Assembly (NCBI GenBank): GCA_003116995.1
Contig: BDSL01000016.1
Span: 310,001 to 374,000 of the forward strand
Direction: 5' to 3'
Length of the DNA: 64,000 bases
From: Yamagishiella unicocca
Lineage: Eukaryota; Chlorophyta; Chlorophyceae; Chlamydomonadales; Volvocaceae
Shown: piece by piece, positions 10,876 through 22,559 of the stretch
Position numbering within the stretch: the first letter of the stretch is position 1
Layout: the number at the start of each line of letters is the position of its first letter
Position numbers and translations under genes: made by a program
The notes under the pieces: model-generated
The model's database searches: none
The model's input: only the letters and a program-made list of their open reading frames with translations
Told to the model about the DNA's origin: nothing

Positions 10876-13800
10876 CCCAAAGCCTTCCCTACAAAGAAGA
10901 CAAAGCAACCATTGCGCAGGAGCGGAGGTAGGGGGGAGGGGGGGGCGCAAGATGAGACGCGGTACGCCGAAGGGTATCAATTGGGATGAGGTTATGCACA
11001 TTGCATCAGGTTATGGGGAAAATGCGCTACGTTTCGCGCCGGGACACCACCGAGAGGAAATCATAAAACGATATTCGACAAAGGTAGACAGGCCTGAAAC
11101 AGCAAGGTATGTTACCGCTATCCATTTGTATTAGGAGAGGCTGGTTGTAGCTCTTCTTTGCAGGACGCCAAGGCTGTCGGTCCCTGCGTCGAGCCGGAGG
11201 ACGGTCGGAAGCCGACGAGCTACCGTTCCCAGCGCCACATGCTTCACCGCAATGGCTGATCGGTGTCCATCACGGATACACGGTCCGCCCGCTTTCTTCT
11301 TCGCTAGACTGTTGCGAGGCGCGCCTCATCCTACGACCTTTGACCGTGACTCGCAACCTTGCGGTTTTCCGCGCCGCGCGACCCGGTGCAGAGCGCTATG
11401 CCAGGTGATGCTTGAGATATGGGGATGCTCAGTTACCAAATGCAGACCCCGGCCCGCTTGGCGCCGCAACTGCTGCCTACGTCCTGCCAATGTAAGGGCC
11501 TGCTCACCCTGGCCGCTTCTCCAGCTCCACGCAAAAGAAGCAGTATTGCTGCCCACGCACATGCGCTCCACTTGCACCTTAACACCCGCTGCTGCGAGGG
11601 CGCCCTCAAGTTTCGATCGAAGCGCCAGAAGGCCTAACTCCGCATAGTGGGGCGAAAAGAACAACTAAAATATCCATTATGATGTTCTGGAAACTAATCA
11701 CAATTGTCGTCCACGAAAGCCCGCACATCCAGCAACTCCGCAAGACGCCCTGCAGTGATCCTCCGTACTGTATCGGAATTCGGCAGGCGGTCAGTTTGCG
11801 ATTACTTTAAATGTGGATGTACGCATCGGGCATCAATCATATTAAATTATAATACTTAGTGACAGATATGCTCAGTTTCCTCGCTCTACGCTAGGTGTTG
11901 ACGTTGACAATGGTGTTGGCTTGTATAGCCTTTCGTTGATCCTATCCCGTCATTGCCTGCAGATGCTTGTATCTTCCCTGCTAAAAACCGTCTCATCGAG
12001 CGGTTTGTTCCTTGCACGAAGCAGTCTGGAAACACTTGAACCGTACAGCGTGCGACAAATTTACCTGACATCAAATGCTACGTGCGACTATGCGGTATGC
12101 TTAAATTACCTTTAAATTTGACGCTGGTGAGGGATGGACTTGCTGTCGCTCGCATCTGTCAGGCTTGGCAGTGGAACGCGGCAGGATAACGCCCGGCGGA
12201 GGCTCAATTGGTAAACGTTCACATTGTTGATGAGATGTTACATTGTTGGCGATTAACGACCGGATTGTGACTGGACGTGTGGCAAAGTGAGGATCAACTG
12301 CCGGACCCTGGTCGGGCTTTTGTGGAGCGCTAGTGAGTAAAGTGAGTAATGCGGTGTCGAGGGGTGCCGTGGGCGGTCACGCAGCCGTAGGGCAGTCGCC
12401 ACCTCGTACTGTCCGTTGGGCCACGGGGGAAGGAGAACAGCGGAGGGAGGGCGTGGGGACATGTCCGCACGTGCTTGCGCATCGCTGGTTCGCTGCACAC
12501 AGCATCATGAACGCGCCGGGAAAGAGGACAGCAAGCCCATCTCAGGAAGCGATCCACACTTTTAGCCAACAACAAGGCACAGCTTTGCCGCAGCAGGTAA
12601 GCAAATCATACTTCCATACTCAGGGTACAGCCCTCGAAAGGGCACTTTCTTCGCCACGGTGTTCTTTTTTGCCGGGCTGGGGGCGGTTGCCGTCGCCTTG
12701 TCATATGCAATTGTATTGACTTCTTCTATGCCGCCTCCTCGCTACTACCCCTCCCCCCGTCATATTTGTAGCGATGCTAAGTAAATGCGACCTTGCCTAC
12801 CCCTGGCGCCCAGTGGGAGGGGCATTCGCCCAGAACACGTCGCCGCTATCCCCCCATTCTCCATCGCTACCTCGACTCATGTATGTGGGAAGTGCAGCGG
12901 ATGAACTAAATGGACGAGGTATTCGACCAGTGTGGGTCACTGCTCGCTACCGATCACGGCTCGCCAGAGCTCTCCGGCCGCCTCCAGCAAAGGCCAGCGA
13001 CAGTGGCATGGATTAATGGAACAAAGGTTTATTTCTTGCCCCAATGCAGTCCCTGCGACAGCCCAAAAAACATCAGGATGGTTCCCCTCGGTTCCCTGGG
13101 GGGCAGGCCTCCTAGTGGGTAAGGATAGGAACTCAATGCTGCAAGAACGTGCGAGCGCGGCTGCGTGTACTGCACAACTTTCCACGCCCTCTTGAACTTA
13201 GTTTGTTGGGAGTGCCCGACTCCCTTTGCTGGCCGGCCTTCCGAGCGGGGCATTTGCGCGTGAGGGTGTTGCCCTGGGCCCCCGGGGGGCTCTGTCCCAG
13301 CCCGTCGGTCCTGGCTAGCTGTCCGGTCCCGCCGTTTTTCCCTGCGTTGGGCCTTGGGGTGCCCCAACTTGTTGGGCGAGGCGGAGCGTGCTGTTTTCCC
13401 TTTGCCTTATAGGGCGTCTGCTGGCTGCTAGCGCTGGCTTCACGTACGGTGAGGTCTCGGTCTGATTATCCAGGGCTCGCCCTGGCTTGTGGACGCTGCC
13501 ACATCTTCTTCTCAATGACACAGGGTCAAAGGCATCGTAGCCACGTAGTTTGCACGGGTGGAGGTGGCGGCACCGATGTTGTCGAGGCGGCCTGCGCAAC
13601 GCACGCAACGACAAGAGTTCCTCAGGCGGCGGGGGTGCGTCTATCAGCGCGAAGTATGGCACGACGGACTGGCAACTGCGTGCTCGCTGCATCGTGAAAA
13701 TTGCCTTGGCCCGGGACGGCCTCTTTGTCGTCGTGTCTCGTCGGAAATTCTCCTGCCTGCTCCTGCCAAACTCACACTGTCCAGCACTGTCATACACTTC

Positions 13801-14557
13801 GCCCTAAATCCGCAGACTTCCTTCCCTGACAACCCCGAGAGAATAAAATGCCAGGCATGGAGCAGCGTAAAGCTTCTACGTAGCATAAAATAATCAGGGA
13901 CGACCGATTTCGAGAAGCGCGCTGAGTTACCATCGTACAGCTTTGATGTACAGCCAACTTAGTTTTAGGCAAGACTCGCCAATTGCAATCAGTGCAACAC
14001 GTAACAAAATCACGTGATGCAGCCTTCTGCGCCCTCAACTCCCAGAGTATATACGTCATTGAGGCGTCATCCGTGCACCTGTTCTGCTCGGCCGGTAGGG
14101 TGTTCGCAATAAGCAAATAGCAGTCAGCCTCACAAGTCTCCACTGTTAAATTTTGCTGTTTCGCCCTCGCAGCCGTATTGCGGGCGTGCAAAGGTCCCGC
14201 ACTTTAAGCCGCAAAGCGGTACACCCATCGCCCATCGCGTTCACCAAATCACTTTGGTTGAAAATCTAGCATCATTCGGATGGAAAACTCTGCACCAGGT
14301 ACGTACGGGCCCGGGCATCGTGGATGAGTTGCCAATGTGGGCTTTTACGCGGGCGTCGACAGTATAGAGGCTGCGTAAATTGCATTCTCTGTGTGGATCT
14401 TTGCCGCGTTGATTCCACGCATGAGGCGTAACGTGATCTGGTTCCAGTTCGGCGCGTGTTGTTCGGTGAGTACCAGGGTTCTGCACAACCGGCGTTTGGT
14501 AGCTCCCACACCAGCATGCCGACCTCGGTGCCCGTATGTTCGCACCCTGTGTAATGC
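10876..14557. other. long region between divergent genes, mostly unassigned
   Basis: Should contain the promoters of the SAND-ARID gene (-) and the GNAT gene (+). A weak two-exon candidate on the - strand is listed separately (11131-11664). Around 13195-13440 the + strand has a GC-rich, low-complexity stretch that could be a degraded mobile element, but no ORF, terminal repeat or domain supports that. Frames around 13450-13890 are open on both strands without recognisable similarity. Confidence 0.5.
11131..11664 (-). CDS. possible unknown gene fragment, two exons
   Basis: A tentative model. An exon from about 11664 (preceded by TTTTAG) encodes HYAELGLLALRSKLEGALAA, continues GVKVQVERMCVGSNT and ends at a good donor (CAGG|GTGAGC, about 11509). 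An in-frame continuation from a CTAG acceptor near 11305 encodes KKKAGGPCIRDGHRS, KHVALGTVARRLPTVLRLD and stops at TAA 11133-11131. The phases match (phase 1). No ATG is seen, so the 5' end would lie further right. I recognise no family. It may equally be random open frame in GC-rich DNA. Confidence 0.22.
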
Positions 14558-15457
14558 ATGCATACTTTCGCGCATCGGGAGGTCATGTTCATAAGTGGTA
14601 CCCGCCGTCAACCCGCTAACCCAGGTTCTGCAATGGCGTCCCGACAGGTTGCGGAGCTGCTTGCAGCGGCATTCTACGAGGATGAAGACGCCTGGCAGAG
14701 GGGGACGGCCCGTGCCGAGGAGCCGCCCCTGGCGAGCCTGCTCTTCGGCTGGGCATCCCTGTTGACGCTGCTGCTGCAGCACCTAATCTACGGCAACAAA
14801 TATGTGACGCTTCTCGCCAGTACAGACGACAAGGTTTGGAGACAGGGCGTGACGCGGGCTGGGTTGAGCTGCGCAGAGCGTCCAGCTTCCTTCCGCTACC
14901 CTCCGACGCCCAAAGTAAAACCCTAAACCAAATCCTAAGCCAAACCCTCCTTCCTTGCCCCTGACCCCGTCCCCTGCCCCTGCTCCCGCTGCCCCGCTGC
15001 AGGTGATCGGCTGCTGCGGCCTCACTTTCGAGGAGGTCCCGCCCGACGTGACGGCTGCGACCGGCGCTGGGACCGGCTCCCTGTATGCGCTGTTGACGGG
15101 TCTTGCTGTGGACCCGGCGCACCGGCGTCGCGGCGTCGCGTCGGAGCTGCTGGCGGAGGCGGCAGTGGCTGCGGCGGCGCGGCTGGCGCCGCCGTCGATG
15201 GTCGCGCTGCTGGTGGCACGAACCAACACGGCGGCATTGAGGTGAGCGCACATAAGTGTGTTTGTCTGATAGATCCCGTTCGTGTTCACCAAACGCCTTT
15301 TTCAGTAGTTCCCCTGGTGCGACTCCCCAGGCTGTACACGCGCCAGGGTTTTGAGGAGCAGAAGGCTTGGACGGACGCTCGCTGGTTGGCTGAGGCGGAG
15401 CGCGGTAAGTTGGGCAAGCCGCGGCGGCTGCTGCTGGTGCAGCGGCTGCCGATGTAG
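14558..15457 (+). CDS. GNAT-family N-acetyltransferase
   Basis: Transfers an acetyl group from acetyl-CoA to an amine of an unknown substrate. Exons 14558-14833, 15003-15241, 15331-15457, giving 213 aa; the junctions AAG|GTTTGG, GAG|GTGAGC and both CAG acceptors keep phase. The core GNAT fold is visible: beta strand VIGCCGLTFEEV, then motif A YALLTGLAVDPAHRRRGVAS (the R-R-R-G-V-A acetyl-CoA pyrophosphate loop) followed by helix ELLAEAAVAAAARL, and motif B ending RLYTRQGFEEQ, with the Tyr and Gly-Phe typical of the family spanning the last intron. The start is uncertain: ATGs at 14558, 14585 and 14633 are all in frame, the last giving 188 aa. The N-terminus is not a clear transit peptide. A plastid or nuclear GNAT is equally possible. 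Confidence 0.85.
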
Positions 15458-16647
15458 CATTTCAAGTTCGAGGAAGGAGGAAGAACAGGAAGAACTCCAT
15501 AGCGGCCGCACCAACTGCAGCCAATTGGCGGCAGTGAACCGAGGCCTTGTCGGCCGGCGGAGGGGGACAGCGGCGTGCGACGCCGATGGACGGGGAGCTC
15601 ACGTATGTAGTTGTGTACGACGCAGATGGATGAGGAGCTAACGTATGTAGTTGTGTACGACGCAGATGATGAGAAGCTAACGTACGTAGTTGTGTACATA
15701 AGTCCAGCCTAGGGCCCAGCATCGCCTGCAGGTGAGGAGTGCCTGCGAGGTCGTACTGGTGCGCCATTCGCATTTCCACATTGTGAATGTGGGAGCGCAG
15801 GTGGGTTTGGCATGGTTTGACGCGGGCTTCGGAGCCGTGGGTTGGTAGTGCAGGAATGGCGCAGGAATGGGAAGGAGGGGGCGGGCGCAAAACCTACAGC
15901 GATTTCATGCGGTGTTTCGCGGAGGCGAATTCATTGGGACGGTTGACGGTGCAGTGGGTAATTACGGAAGTGGCCATGGCGTTTGATTTCGTGCGTGCGG
16001 TACGACATGGCACGTCGGCAATAGTAGATTGCAGTAATGCCGGTATGGTGAGCCTGACTCCGGTCGAGGAGTAGGGGAGCTCCAGGCGTGCATCAGCCGT
16101 TGCATTGCAGGCACCTATAGGACATGGGTGCTAGACGGAAATCGCTTACGTCTAAAACATATGCGTTTGCGTGAAGAAGCGGAAGGCTGTAACGTACTGT
16201 GTCATGTCCTGTGGTGTTGGTACCGGTATATGGGCACGGGCAGGCACGGGCGTGCAGGGACGATGGGGGGGGATAAGGGCCGCCGCGTGGTACGTTGTAA
16301 ATATATCAGAAACCCCGCACGCATAGAAGTGCACTTGGATGTAGGCTAAAAGGGGGTGAGGGTACCGTAATGAGCAGGGATGGGTTCGCGCGCATTTCAC
16401 GTCCTGGTGGATCGTACTATGGCCGTCACTTGGGCTACCACGGTAGTCTTCTTGGATAACATAGGAGTATCCCATATACAGGTTGGACGACGTATTGCTT
16501 CGCAACAACTGGTATACCGCATAGCTCGCTCAGCTGGGGACGCTTGGCCTCTGCGCTCCTTTGTTTGCCTTTCATTTCTAATTCGCATTGAAGACCGCTT
16601 TTAATCTTTAACTTTGTCGTGGACGCGCCCTTAAGATTTTGAGCAAA
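15458..16647. other. intergenic, 3' of GNAT and 5' of PPR gene
   Basis: Holds the GNAT 3' UTR and the PPR promoter. A tandem repeat lies at 15597-15700. A frame at 15856-16074 (+) is open but not recognisable. No TATA box was assigned. Confidence 0.5.
15597..15700 (+). repeat. ~40-bp tandem repeat, 2.5 copies
   Basis: GAGCTAACGTATGTAGTTGT followed by GTACGACGCAGATG recurs three times with slight shortening, just 3' of the GNAT gene. Confidence 0.85.
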
Positions 16648-18307
16648 ATGCAAGTCAAGCCGCCACCGCAATCCTTTGGGCATAGCCTAGCAGCATCCCG
16701 AACAGCACGGCCATTCACCTCCGTAAGACCATCGAAATGTGAACGGCAAATTTGCCGGGCACGGCTCCAATCAGACGAGCAGCAGGTGTGGGCGACGTTG
16801 TTGTTTGTGTCGTGACCGCGTGCGTAATGCATTTGGCTAGGTTTCACAAATCCTTCATACCACAAGGCTGAAACTGTTTATCAGTCTGAGCCTATGGCCC
16901 TGCCTCGTCGTTTGATCCTTTCCGTCGAGACGCCTGAACTTCGTGCTCTCGTGCGCAGAACGAAGAGGAGCGGATCTCTGCCGCCCGGGCGGAGGTAACA
17001 AAGCGCATCAAGACCCTGGGAGCGTCGGGACGTGTACGCGAGGCTATCAGTGCTCTGGCGGGTCTCGCCAACCTGGGGATTCAGCCCGACACACGCGCGG
17101 CGACGGCGCTGGTGCAGGCATGCTCGCGAGACATGGACTTAGCGCAGAGCATATTTGAAGAGATGTTTGGTGAGAACACTTGGGCGGCCGTGCATAATAC
17201 CATCCCGTGGATTGCCTGCAACGTTCGACACTAGGGGGAGTGCTAGTGGTTCCGGGAAACGTTGCGATCTGCCAGCAAATGCCGCACCGCCAGCGGTCCA
17301 GCGCTCTCCTCCCGCACTTTCCAACGTACTCATCGTGCTTGCTGCGGCTGCCCACCACACCGGGCCCCTTTAGGCGAGCTCCTGGCGCCCGACGAGGTCT
17401 CGTTCGTCGTAATGCTCCGTGGCTATGGCGCACTAGATCCGCCCGACTGGCCCCGCATCGACTCGACGCTTACCACGATGCGCATGAAGTACGGGATAGA
17501 GCCGACAGCAGGTGGGTGGTTAGGCCGCCGCAGCGCGGCGCGACTCAAATGGGGCGGTGGGCAAGGGCACGGGGGGCGCACCATGCCCGTGACACGGCAC
17601 CATTTGTACGACAAGGGAGGTGTCTGCAGGGGCCAGGTAGGAGTGGCGTGAGAGTCTTGATCGCTGGCTAGTTATCGGGGATTTGCCAGGTTCTTGGTCT
17701 GAAGAGTACGTTAGCGCATCGGGCTGAGGTGGGTGTGGCTTTGTGCACGTCCCGGGGCGTGGTGGGCGTGTGGGATACCGGGAACCGTAGTTATATAAGG
17801 GGTGGTGATGTGGATGGGAAACCACTTGGGCGTGATGTGGACCTGGGCGCCTGGGAAACCACCCCTCTATGTGTATAGCCGAAGCCACTTCACCTGTCGC
17901 CCGCCGCCCACCGGCACTGTCATCAGCATCAACAAGCAACATGTGACCCAAAACCCATCGTTCGCGCAGCCTTCGCGCCTTGGAGGTGCGATCACCTGTC
18001 CGCGTTCGGCTGTTGCGATGCGCACCTGACCGTAAGGCCCTTACACCGCCATCCGTTTCTTCCAACCGCCAACCAACCCACCAACCCGCGTTTCATCGCC
18101 ACCCACCCACCTACCTGCCTAACCCTCCACACCGCAGTCTCCTTCAACGCGCTGCTCGAGATATGCTGCCGTACGTCGGACATTGACCGCGGCCAGGACA
18201 TCATTGACCGCATGGCGGCTGACGGTGTGGAGCCGGATGAGTTCACGGAGGAGGTCGTTGCGAGGCGCCGCGTCCTGAGGTCGTACTTGCGTAAAATGCT
18301 GCTGTGA
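16648..18307 (+). CDS. small pentatricopeptide repeat (PPR) protein, predicted organellar
   Basis: Exons 16648-16785, 16959-17169, 17374-17511, 18138-18307 (TGA), 218 aa; every junction is GT-AG and phase consistent. The first exon encodes an Arg/Ser/Pro-rich, acid-poor N-terminus (MQVKPPPQSFGHSLAASRTA...), typical of a chloroplast or mitochondrial presequence. The rest consists of helical PPR-type repeats: VREAISALAGLANLGIQPD, TALVQACSRDMDLAQSIFEE, the segment LAPDEVSFVVMLRGYG, KYGIEPTAVSFNALLEICCR, then DIIDRMAADGVEPDE. The recurring G-(I/V)-x-P-(D/T) turn and the F-N-A-L-(L/I) helix start are PPR hallmarks. PPR proteins bind organellar RNA to stabilise, edit or process it; the target is unknown. 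With only about four repeats it is short for the family, so it could be a diverged member acting with partners. Confidence 0.8.
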
Positions 18308-19022
18308 TCTTGTTGCGGGCAATGTGGATATTTCGCGTGCGGTTGTGATGGTGGAGGGCTCGAAAAGGAATTCGGAAGGGTGGCGACGCAGCGACCCATG
18401 CGGCTGAGGCCAGAGAAAGAAGACGATCGTGACGTCAGTTGCAGCGCGCGTTTGCTTTCGTGCATATTGGCACATTTTGTTAAATTCGAGCGCTTAGCGC
18501 GGCGAGCGTGCGCGAACGTTTCGGCACCTTGGCCAGACGACCAGGGGCTCCAAGGCGGATTTAGATGACATCACTGCCCCGGCTGGCTTTGTAAGCACCA
18601 GGTCACCAAACAAAGGCGTCCTTATATCTTTATAATATACATTTAAGTATTTCGTGCTGATTATCGCACGAATTCGCCTTTCGCACGTCCCGACAGCTAA
18701 CCCACGGGGGAAGGCACCGACACGGACAGAAAGCGCGCTCTTTGCCTTTGAGGCGCGGCCAATGCTGGCCGGCAGCAGCTCATGCCCTGCCGCGAAATCA
18801 GATTCCTTTTTGAGCTCCTCGCGCTCTGCTGTGTCTCCACCTGAGCGAGTCCACTGTCGCGGCTTTCGGCAGGCGCGCTGACATCCTCCTCGTCCTCCGT
18901 GATCGGATAAGACCTTGGCAGGCCCAGCAGCCCCAACCTTGTCGCGAGCTGTCTCCGCAGCGTCGCGCGCAGCGGTTGGCCAGCTCGACTCGGTTCCCTT
19001 CCCCGGCAACGCCCTGTTCGCT
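18308..19022. other. intergenic between PPR and START genes
   Basis: PPR 3' UTR and 5' region of the START gene. An in-frame stop at 18900 precedes the START frame; the sequence 18903-19022 is open in that frame and may be 5' UTR or part of an upstream coding exon. A long - strand frame across 18494-19333 is a shadow. Confidence 0.5.
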
Positions 19023-22000
19023 ATGGCGACGCTGCTGCTCGTTTTCGTGTCAGGTGTGTTGACCGGACGCGCGCTGTCGAAGCGCGCACCTCTCGCGAGC
19101 AGCCCTAGGACCGAGGACAGCAAGGTAAAACAGCTCAGCGAAGAGGCGAGCGCACCGCAGCAGCCCTCACCGCTGCATGGCCCTTCAGGGGCCGCAGGAA
19201 ATGGTGTCCAAGGCGAGCAGCTGCAGCAACCCAGCGGCGGCATGGCCCCCGTGAAGCATCTGGTGGTTATTGGAGACGGCTCCAAAGCTGAGGCTCCGAA
19301 ACCGGCGGCAGAAGCTGCACCGCCTGTGGCCATTTCCCCGTTTGCGCTTCCTCCTACTCATCAGCAGCCACAGCCATGGCACTGGTGGCGCCGGCTAGAC
19401 TTCCTGCCCCGGCTCAACCTTGGCGGCGTCGGCGCCGCCGTCACCGCCGCCACCGCCGGCGACGCCGCCGTACACTTGGTGCCGGCCTCTCGCGCGCTGA
19501 GCGACACCGCCTCGCACACCAGCGACGCGCAGGACGCTGTGCGTGCCGTACGGCCGTACGAGGCCATTCTCCCAGGGCCCGCCACGCCGCCGCCGCTCAA
19601 CGCCGCCGCCACGGCCATCGCCGCCGCCGCCGCCGTCGACGCCGCCGCCGCCATCAGCCACCCCAAGCACCGCTGGTATGTCGACCATCCCGACCTGGAG
19701 TTCTTCCAGCTGCGGGCTGAGCAGGATGTTGTCGTACACGGCGCCGGGCCGTGGACGCACCTGATGGACAAGGAGTTGGCGCGCAGCTACCGTTACAGCG
19801 CCTGGCGACGGGCTCTGCCCAACGGTCTAACCGAATACCGGTCGGTGATGGTTATGCCGGACGTCAGCCCGCTCGAGTACGTCGACTTTTCATTCGATGA
19901 CTCGTGCAGGTGCGGCGGCGGGCGGGCAGTACTCCTCTGAAAGAGAGGGACGGGGAGAGAGGGGAGATGGCTAGGGGGTTGCTTGTGGGCGAGGTTTGTG
20001 GGCTTGTGAGCACATGGGCATGTGAAGGCGGTGCCAGCGATCAGGAGGGGGAAAACGCCTTCCGTGGGTCCTGCGTGCTGCAGGTGCCGGTGGGAGGGCT
20101 TCATGGTGAGCGCGGAGGTGCTCGAGGCGGGAGACCAGCGGCGGCGGCAGCAGGTGAGACCGCGGGGCGGAGAGGAGACCCGTGGGTCGGCGGGACGGGG
20201 CGCTGATAGGCGCAGGCATAGGCGCGCGGAGCCACTTAAGGCCGCCTACCGGGTGGCCTGCGAGGACCACCTGAGGCAAGGGGGGGACAAGCAGTTGGTT
20301 AGGGTGAGGGTTTGCTGTGGTGTGTAAGAGGCAGGATCGGAGCTATTTGGGTCAGGCGCAGTTTATTTGGAGTGACTCCGTCCAATGAGCTTTCGACGAT
20401 GCGACAACGGCAGCCAAAGCACCCGCGTCCCAACCCACCGGGGCGTCTCCTCGCGTGCTTGCAGGTGGTTCGGTGGATCAGGTCGTTTCCGTTCGGCTTC
20501 ATCACCGATCGGCAATACGTCATCGCCAGGGCTCTTTTCAGCGTCACTCCCGATGGCGCCGTGCACCATGGCCTTCCGCCCGCCCGCCAGCAGTCCCGCC
20601 ACGCCGCCCGCGACAGCGGGGAGGTGGGCGATGCCGTGCCCGTGGCCGACCTGTACTGCATTACTAAGAGCATCGACCACCCGGGCGAGTGCGACGGCAC
20701 GTCCGGCAAGGTCGTACAGATTCCCGAGTACTACAGCATGTGGCGCTGCCGGTGAGGTGCCGCGCAGCCGTACACGGCAATCTCGCGCATTCCTGCCCTT
20801 CGGGTCCTGTTCGCTGCTCCCCTCCTCTTTTGACGCTAGTACACGACCCCCCAAAGCCGCCTGGAGTCCCTTTTTGTTCCCACCATCACTTGTTACCGTC
20901 CGCCGCTGCCTCCCCGCCAGGAGTGTCGCGTGCCCCTGGGGCGGCCCCCGTCCCGCTGTGGAGGTGCTGCTGCTGCACTCGGAGGACATGCGCATACCGG
21001 AGAGGCTGGCCAGGTGGGCCCTGCGCAGTGCGATAGTGGAAATGCCGTGTCAGTGCTGGAAGCGGCCCTGTACGGCGTGCTGTATGGGAAGGGCTCTGCC
21101 ATCCGCCATGCAGATGGCAGGGGAGGGAGGTGAAGGCCAGCGTGTGTCAGCGCGCGTGCTCTGTGGAGCACGATGGCACCTTCACCTGATGGTTGCGCTT
21201 TCTAACCCACCACCAATCCACGCACCCCCCCCGCTGTCCCATCTCCCTATCGGTTTCTCTCTCTCCCTCTCATGCCGTCTTAAACACGGCGTTTCTCCGC
21301 TGCTCCGCCGCCCCAACATCCCAGGATGGCCATCAGCATGGGGATGAGTAAGTTCGTGCACACCATGGCCGCAGCCATGCCGGGATTCGTGGACGAGCGC
21401 CGCCGCCGCTGCGGCCCCACGCATCCCGATCCGCTGGCGTACGGCCACCACCACCATGTGTACGGCCCCGCAGCGCGCTGTGCGGCCGCCATCGCCGCCG
21501 TCACGGTTGCCGGCGGCGGCGGCGGCGGCACCGCCGCCGCTGCCGGTCAGGAGCTCAGCGTTGAGTCAGTCGTTGCAGCCCCTCTTACGCCGCCAGGCGC
21601 TGCGGGCGCGCCACCGCCCGTGACGCCCAGCGTCGGTAGTACGGCCGCGAAGGGCGGCGCTGAGTGCACCCCTGGTAGTGTCAGCAAGAGCGCCAGGGAG
21701 GGTGGTGGTACGGGGCCGGCGGCGGGTGGCGCACATGCGGCGCGGGCCCTATGGCATCCGACGGTCGCCGCCTCTTCCAGTGCCGCCAGCCCTGAGGGGC
21801 ACCGCAGCACCCGCAGCTCCCTCAGCTCCCGATTCAGCCTGGCGGAGGCGACGCTGGTGAATGGCGGCAGCAGCGGCAGCGGCGGCGGCCTCCCGGCGCC
21901 AGCTAGTGCAGAGGCGGCACCTGGCACGACGTGTATCGGTGGTGAAGGGGCGCCAGCAGTCGGCGGTGCCAGCGGCAGCGTCGCAGGCGGCGGCGGCGCC

Positions 22001-22559
22001 GCCGCCGCTGCTTCTGAGAGATCCGACCCATGGGCTCCCTGGAGTCGCGCCATGACGTCATTTAAGCTGGGGCGCCTGCAAGACCTCCCCGAGGTATACT
22101 CCGGTCGAGCACGTGCGGCGGGTTTCCGCTATTTATTGCCTGCTATACTGCTTGCTTGTTATTGTAGTATTGTTGCTTTCCGAAGGGTTTTCACCCAGTA
22201 TCTACGGCTCCTGACGTTAATAACCTCCGTGCGCGGCCTTTCCCCCCCGGTTGCTGCTGTAGTCGCTGTCTTCGGCCTGGGGCACCCGCGGCGGCTCCAA
22301 GAAGGGCCGGGGCCAGGGCGGCGCAGCGCAGCTGCTGCGCCGAGCTGTCATGGCCGCCATGGTGCTGACGGTGGTGCGGCACTGGCGCAGCTCGCGGGCG
22401 ACACGGGGAGAGGGCAGAAGGGCGCTGGGGAGCAGGGGCTTGGTGGAGGGTGCTGGGGCTGCGGCAGTTTGGGAGGAGGAGGAGGAGCGGAACAGGGCGC
22501 GGGCGCGGGCGCAGGAGGAGATTGAGGGGGAGGGCGGTTCCAGCGAGTATTACCGATAG
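19023..22559 (+). CDS. START-domain lipid-binding protein with N-terminal membrane anchor
   Basis: Exons 19023-19909, 20084-20153, 20465-20751, 20921-21013, 21325-22093, 22263-22559 (TAG), about 800 aa. Residues 1-17 (MATLLLVFVSGVLTG) form a hydrophobic signal-anchor. An Ala/Pro-rich linker follows. The START (StAR-related lipid transfer) domain runs over residues ~220-475: GPWTHLMDKELARSYRYSAW, ALPNGLTEYRS, SPLEYVDFSFDDSCR, RWEGFMVSAEVLEAGD, VVRWIRSFPFGFITDRQYVI, then IPEYYSMWRC and LLLHSEDMRIPERLARWA, and the closing helix MAISMGMSKFVHTMAAAMPG. This mirrors plant and algal START proteins that bind a lipid in a closed hydrophobic pocket. The C-terminal ~300 residues are Ala/Gly/Ser-rich with a short basic helix (LLRRAVMAAMVLTVVRHW) and an acidic end EEEEERNRA. 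Start choice: first in-frame ATG; an upstream exon is possible. The lipid ligand is unknown. Confidence 0.87.

Noticed and set aside
13195..13440. Possible transposon fragment
   Set aside because: GC-rich low-complexity sequence only; no terminal repeats, target duplication or transposase/reverse transcriptase frame could be found.
18494..19333. 279-codon - strand ORF opposite the START gene
   Set aside because: No domain. The + strand reading frame carries a membrane segment and joins to START exons in phase.
21547..22053. 168-codon - strand ORF opposite the START gene tail
   Set aside because: GC-rich shadow of the Ala/Gly/Ser-rich coding tail; composition mirrors the + frame and no motif is present.
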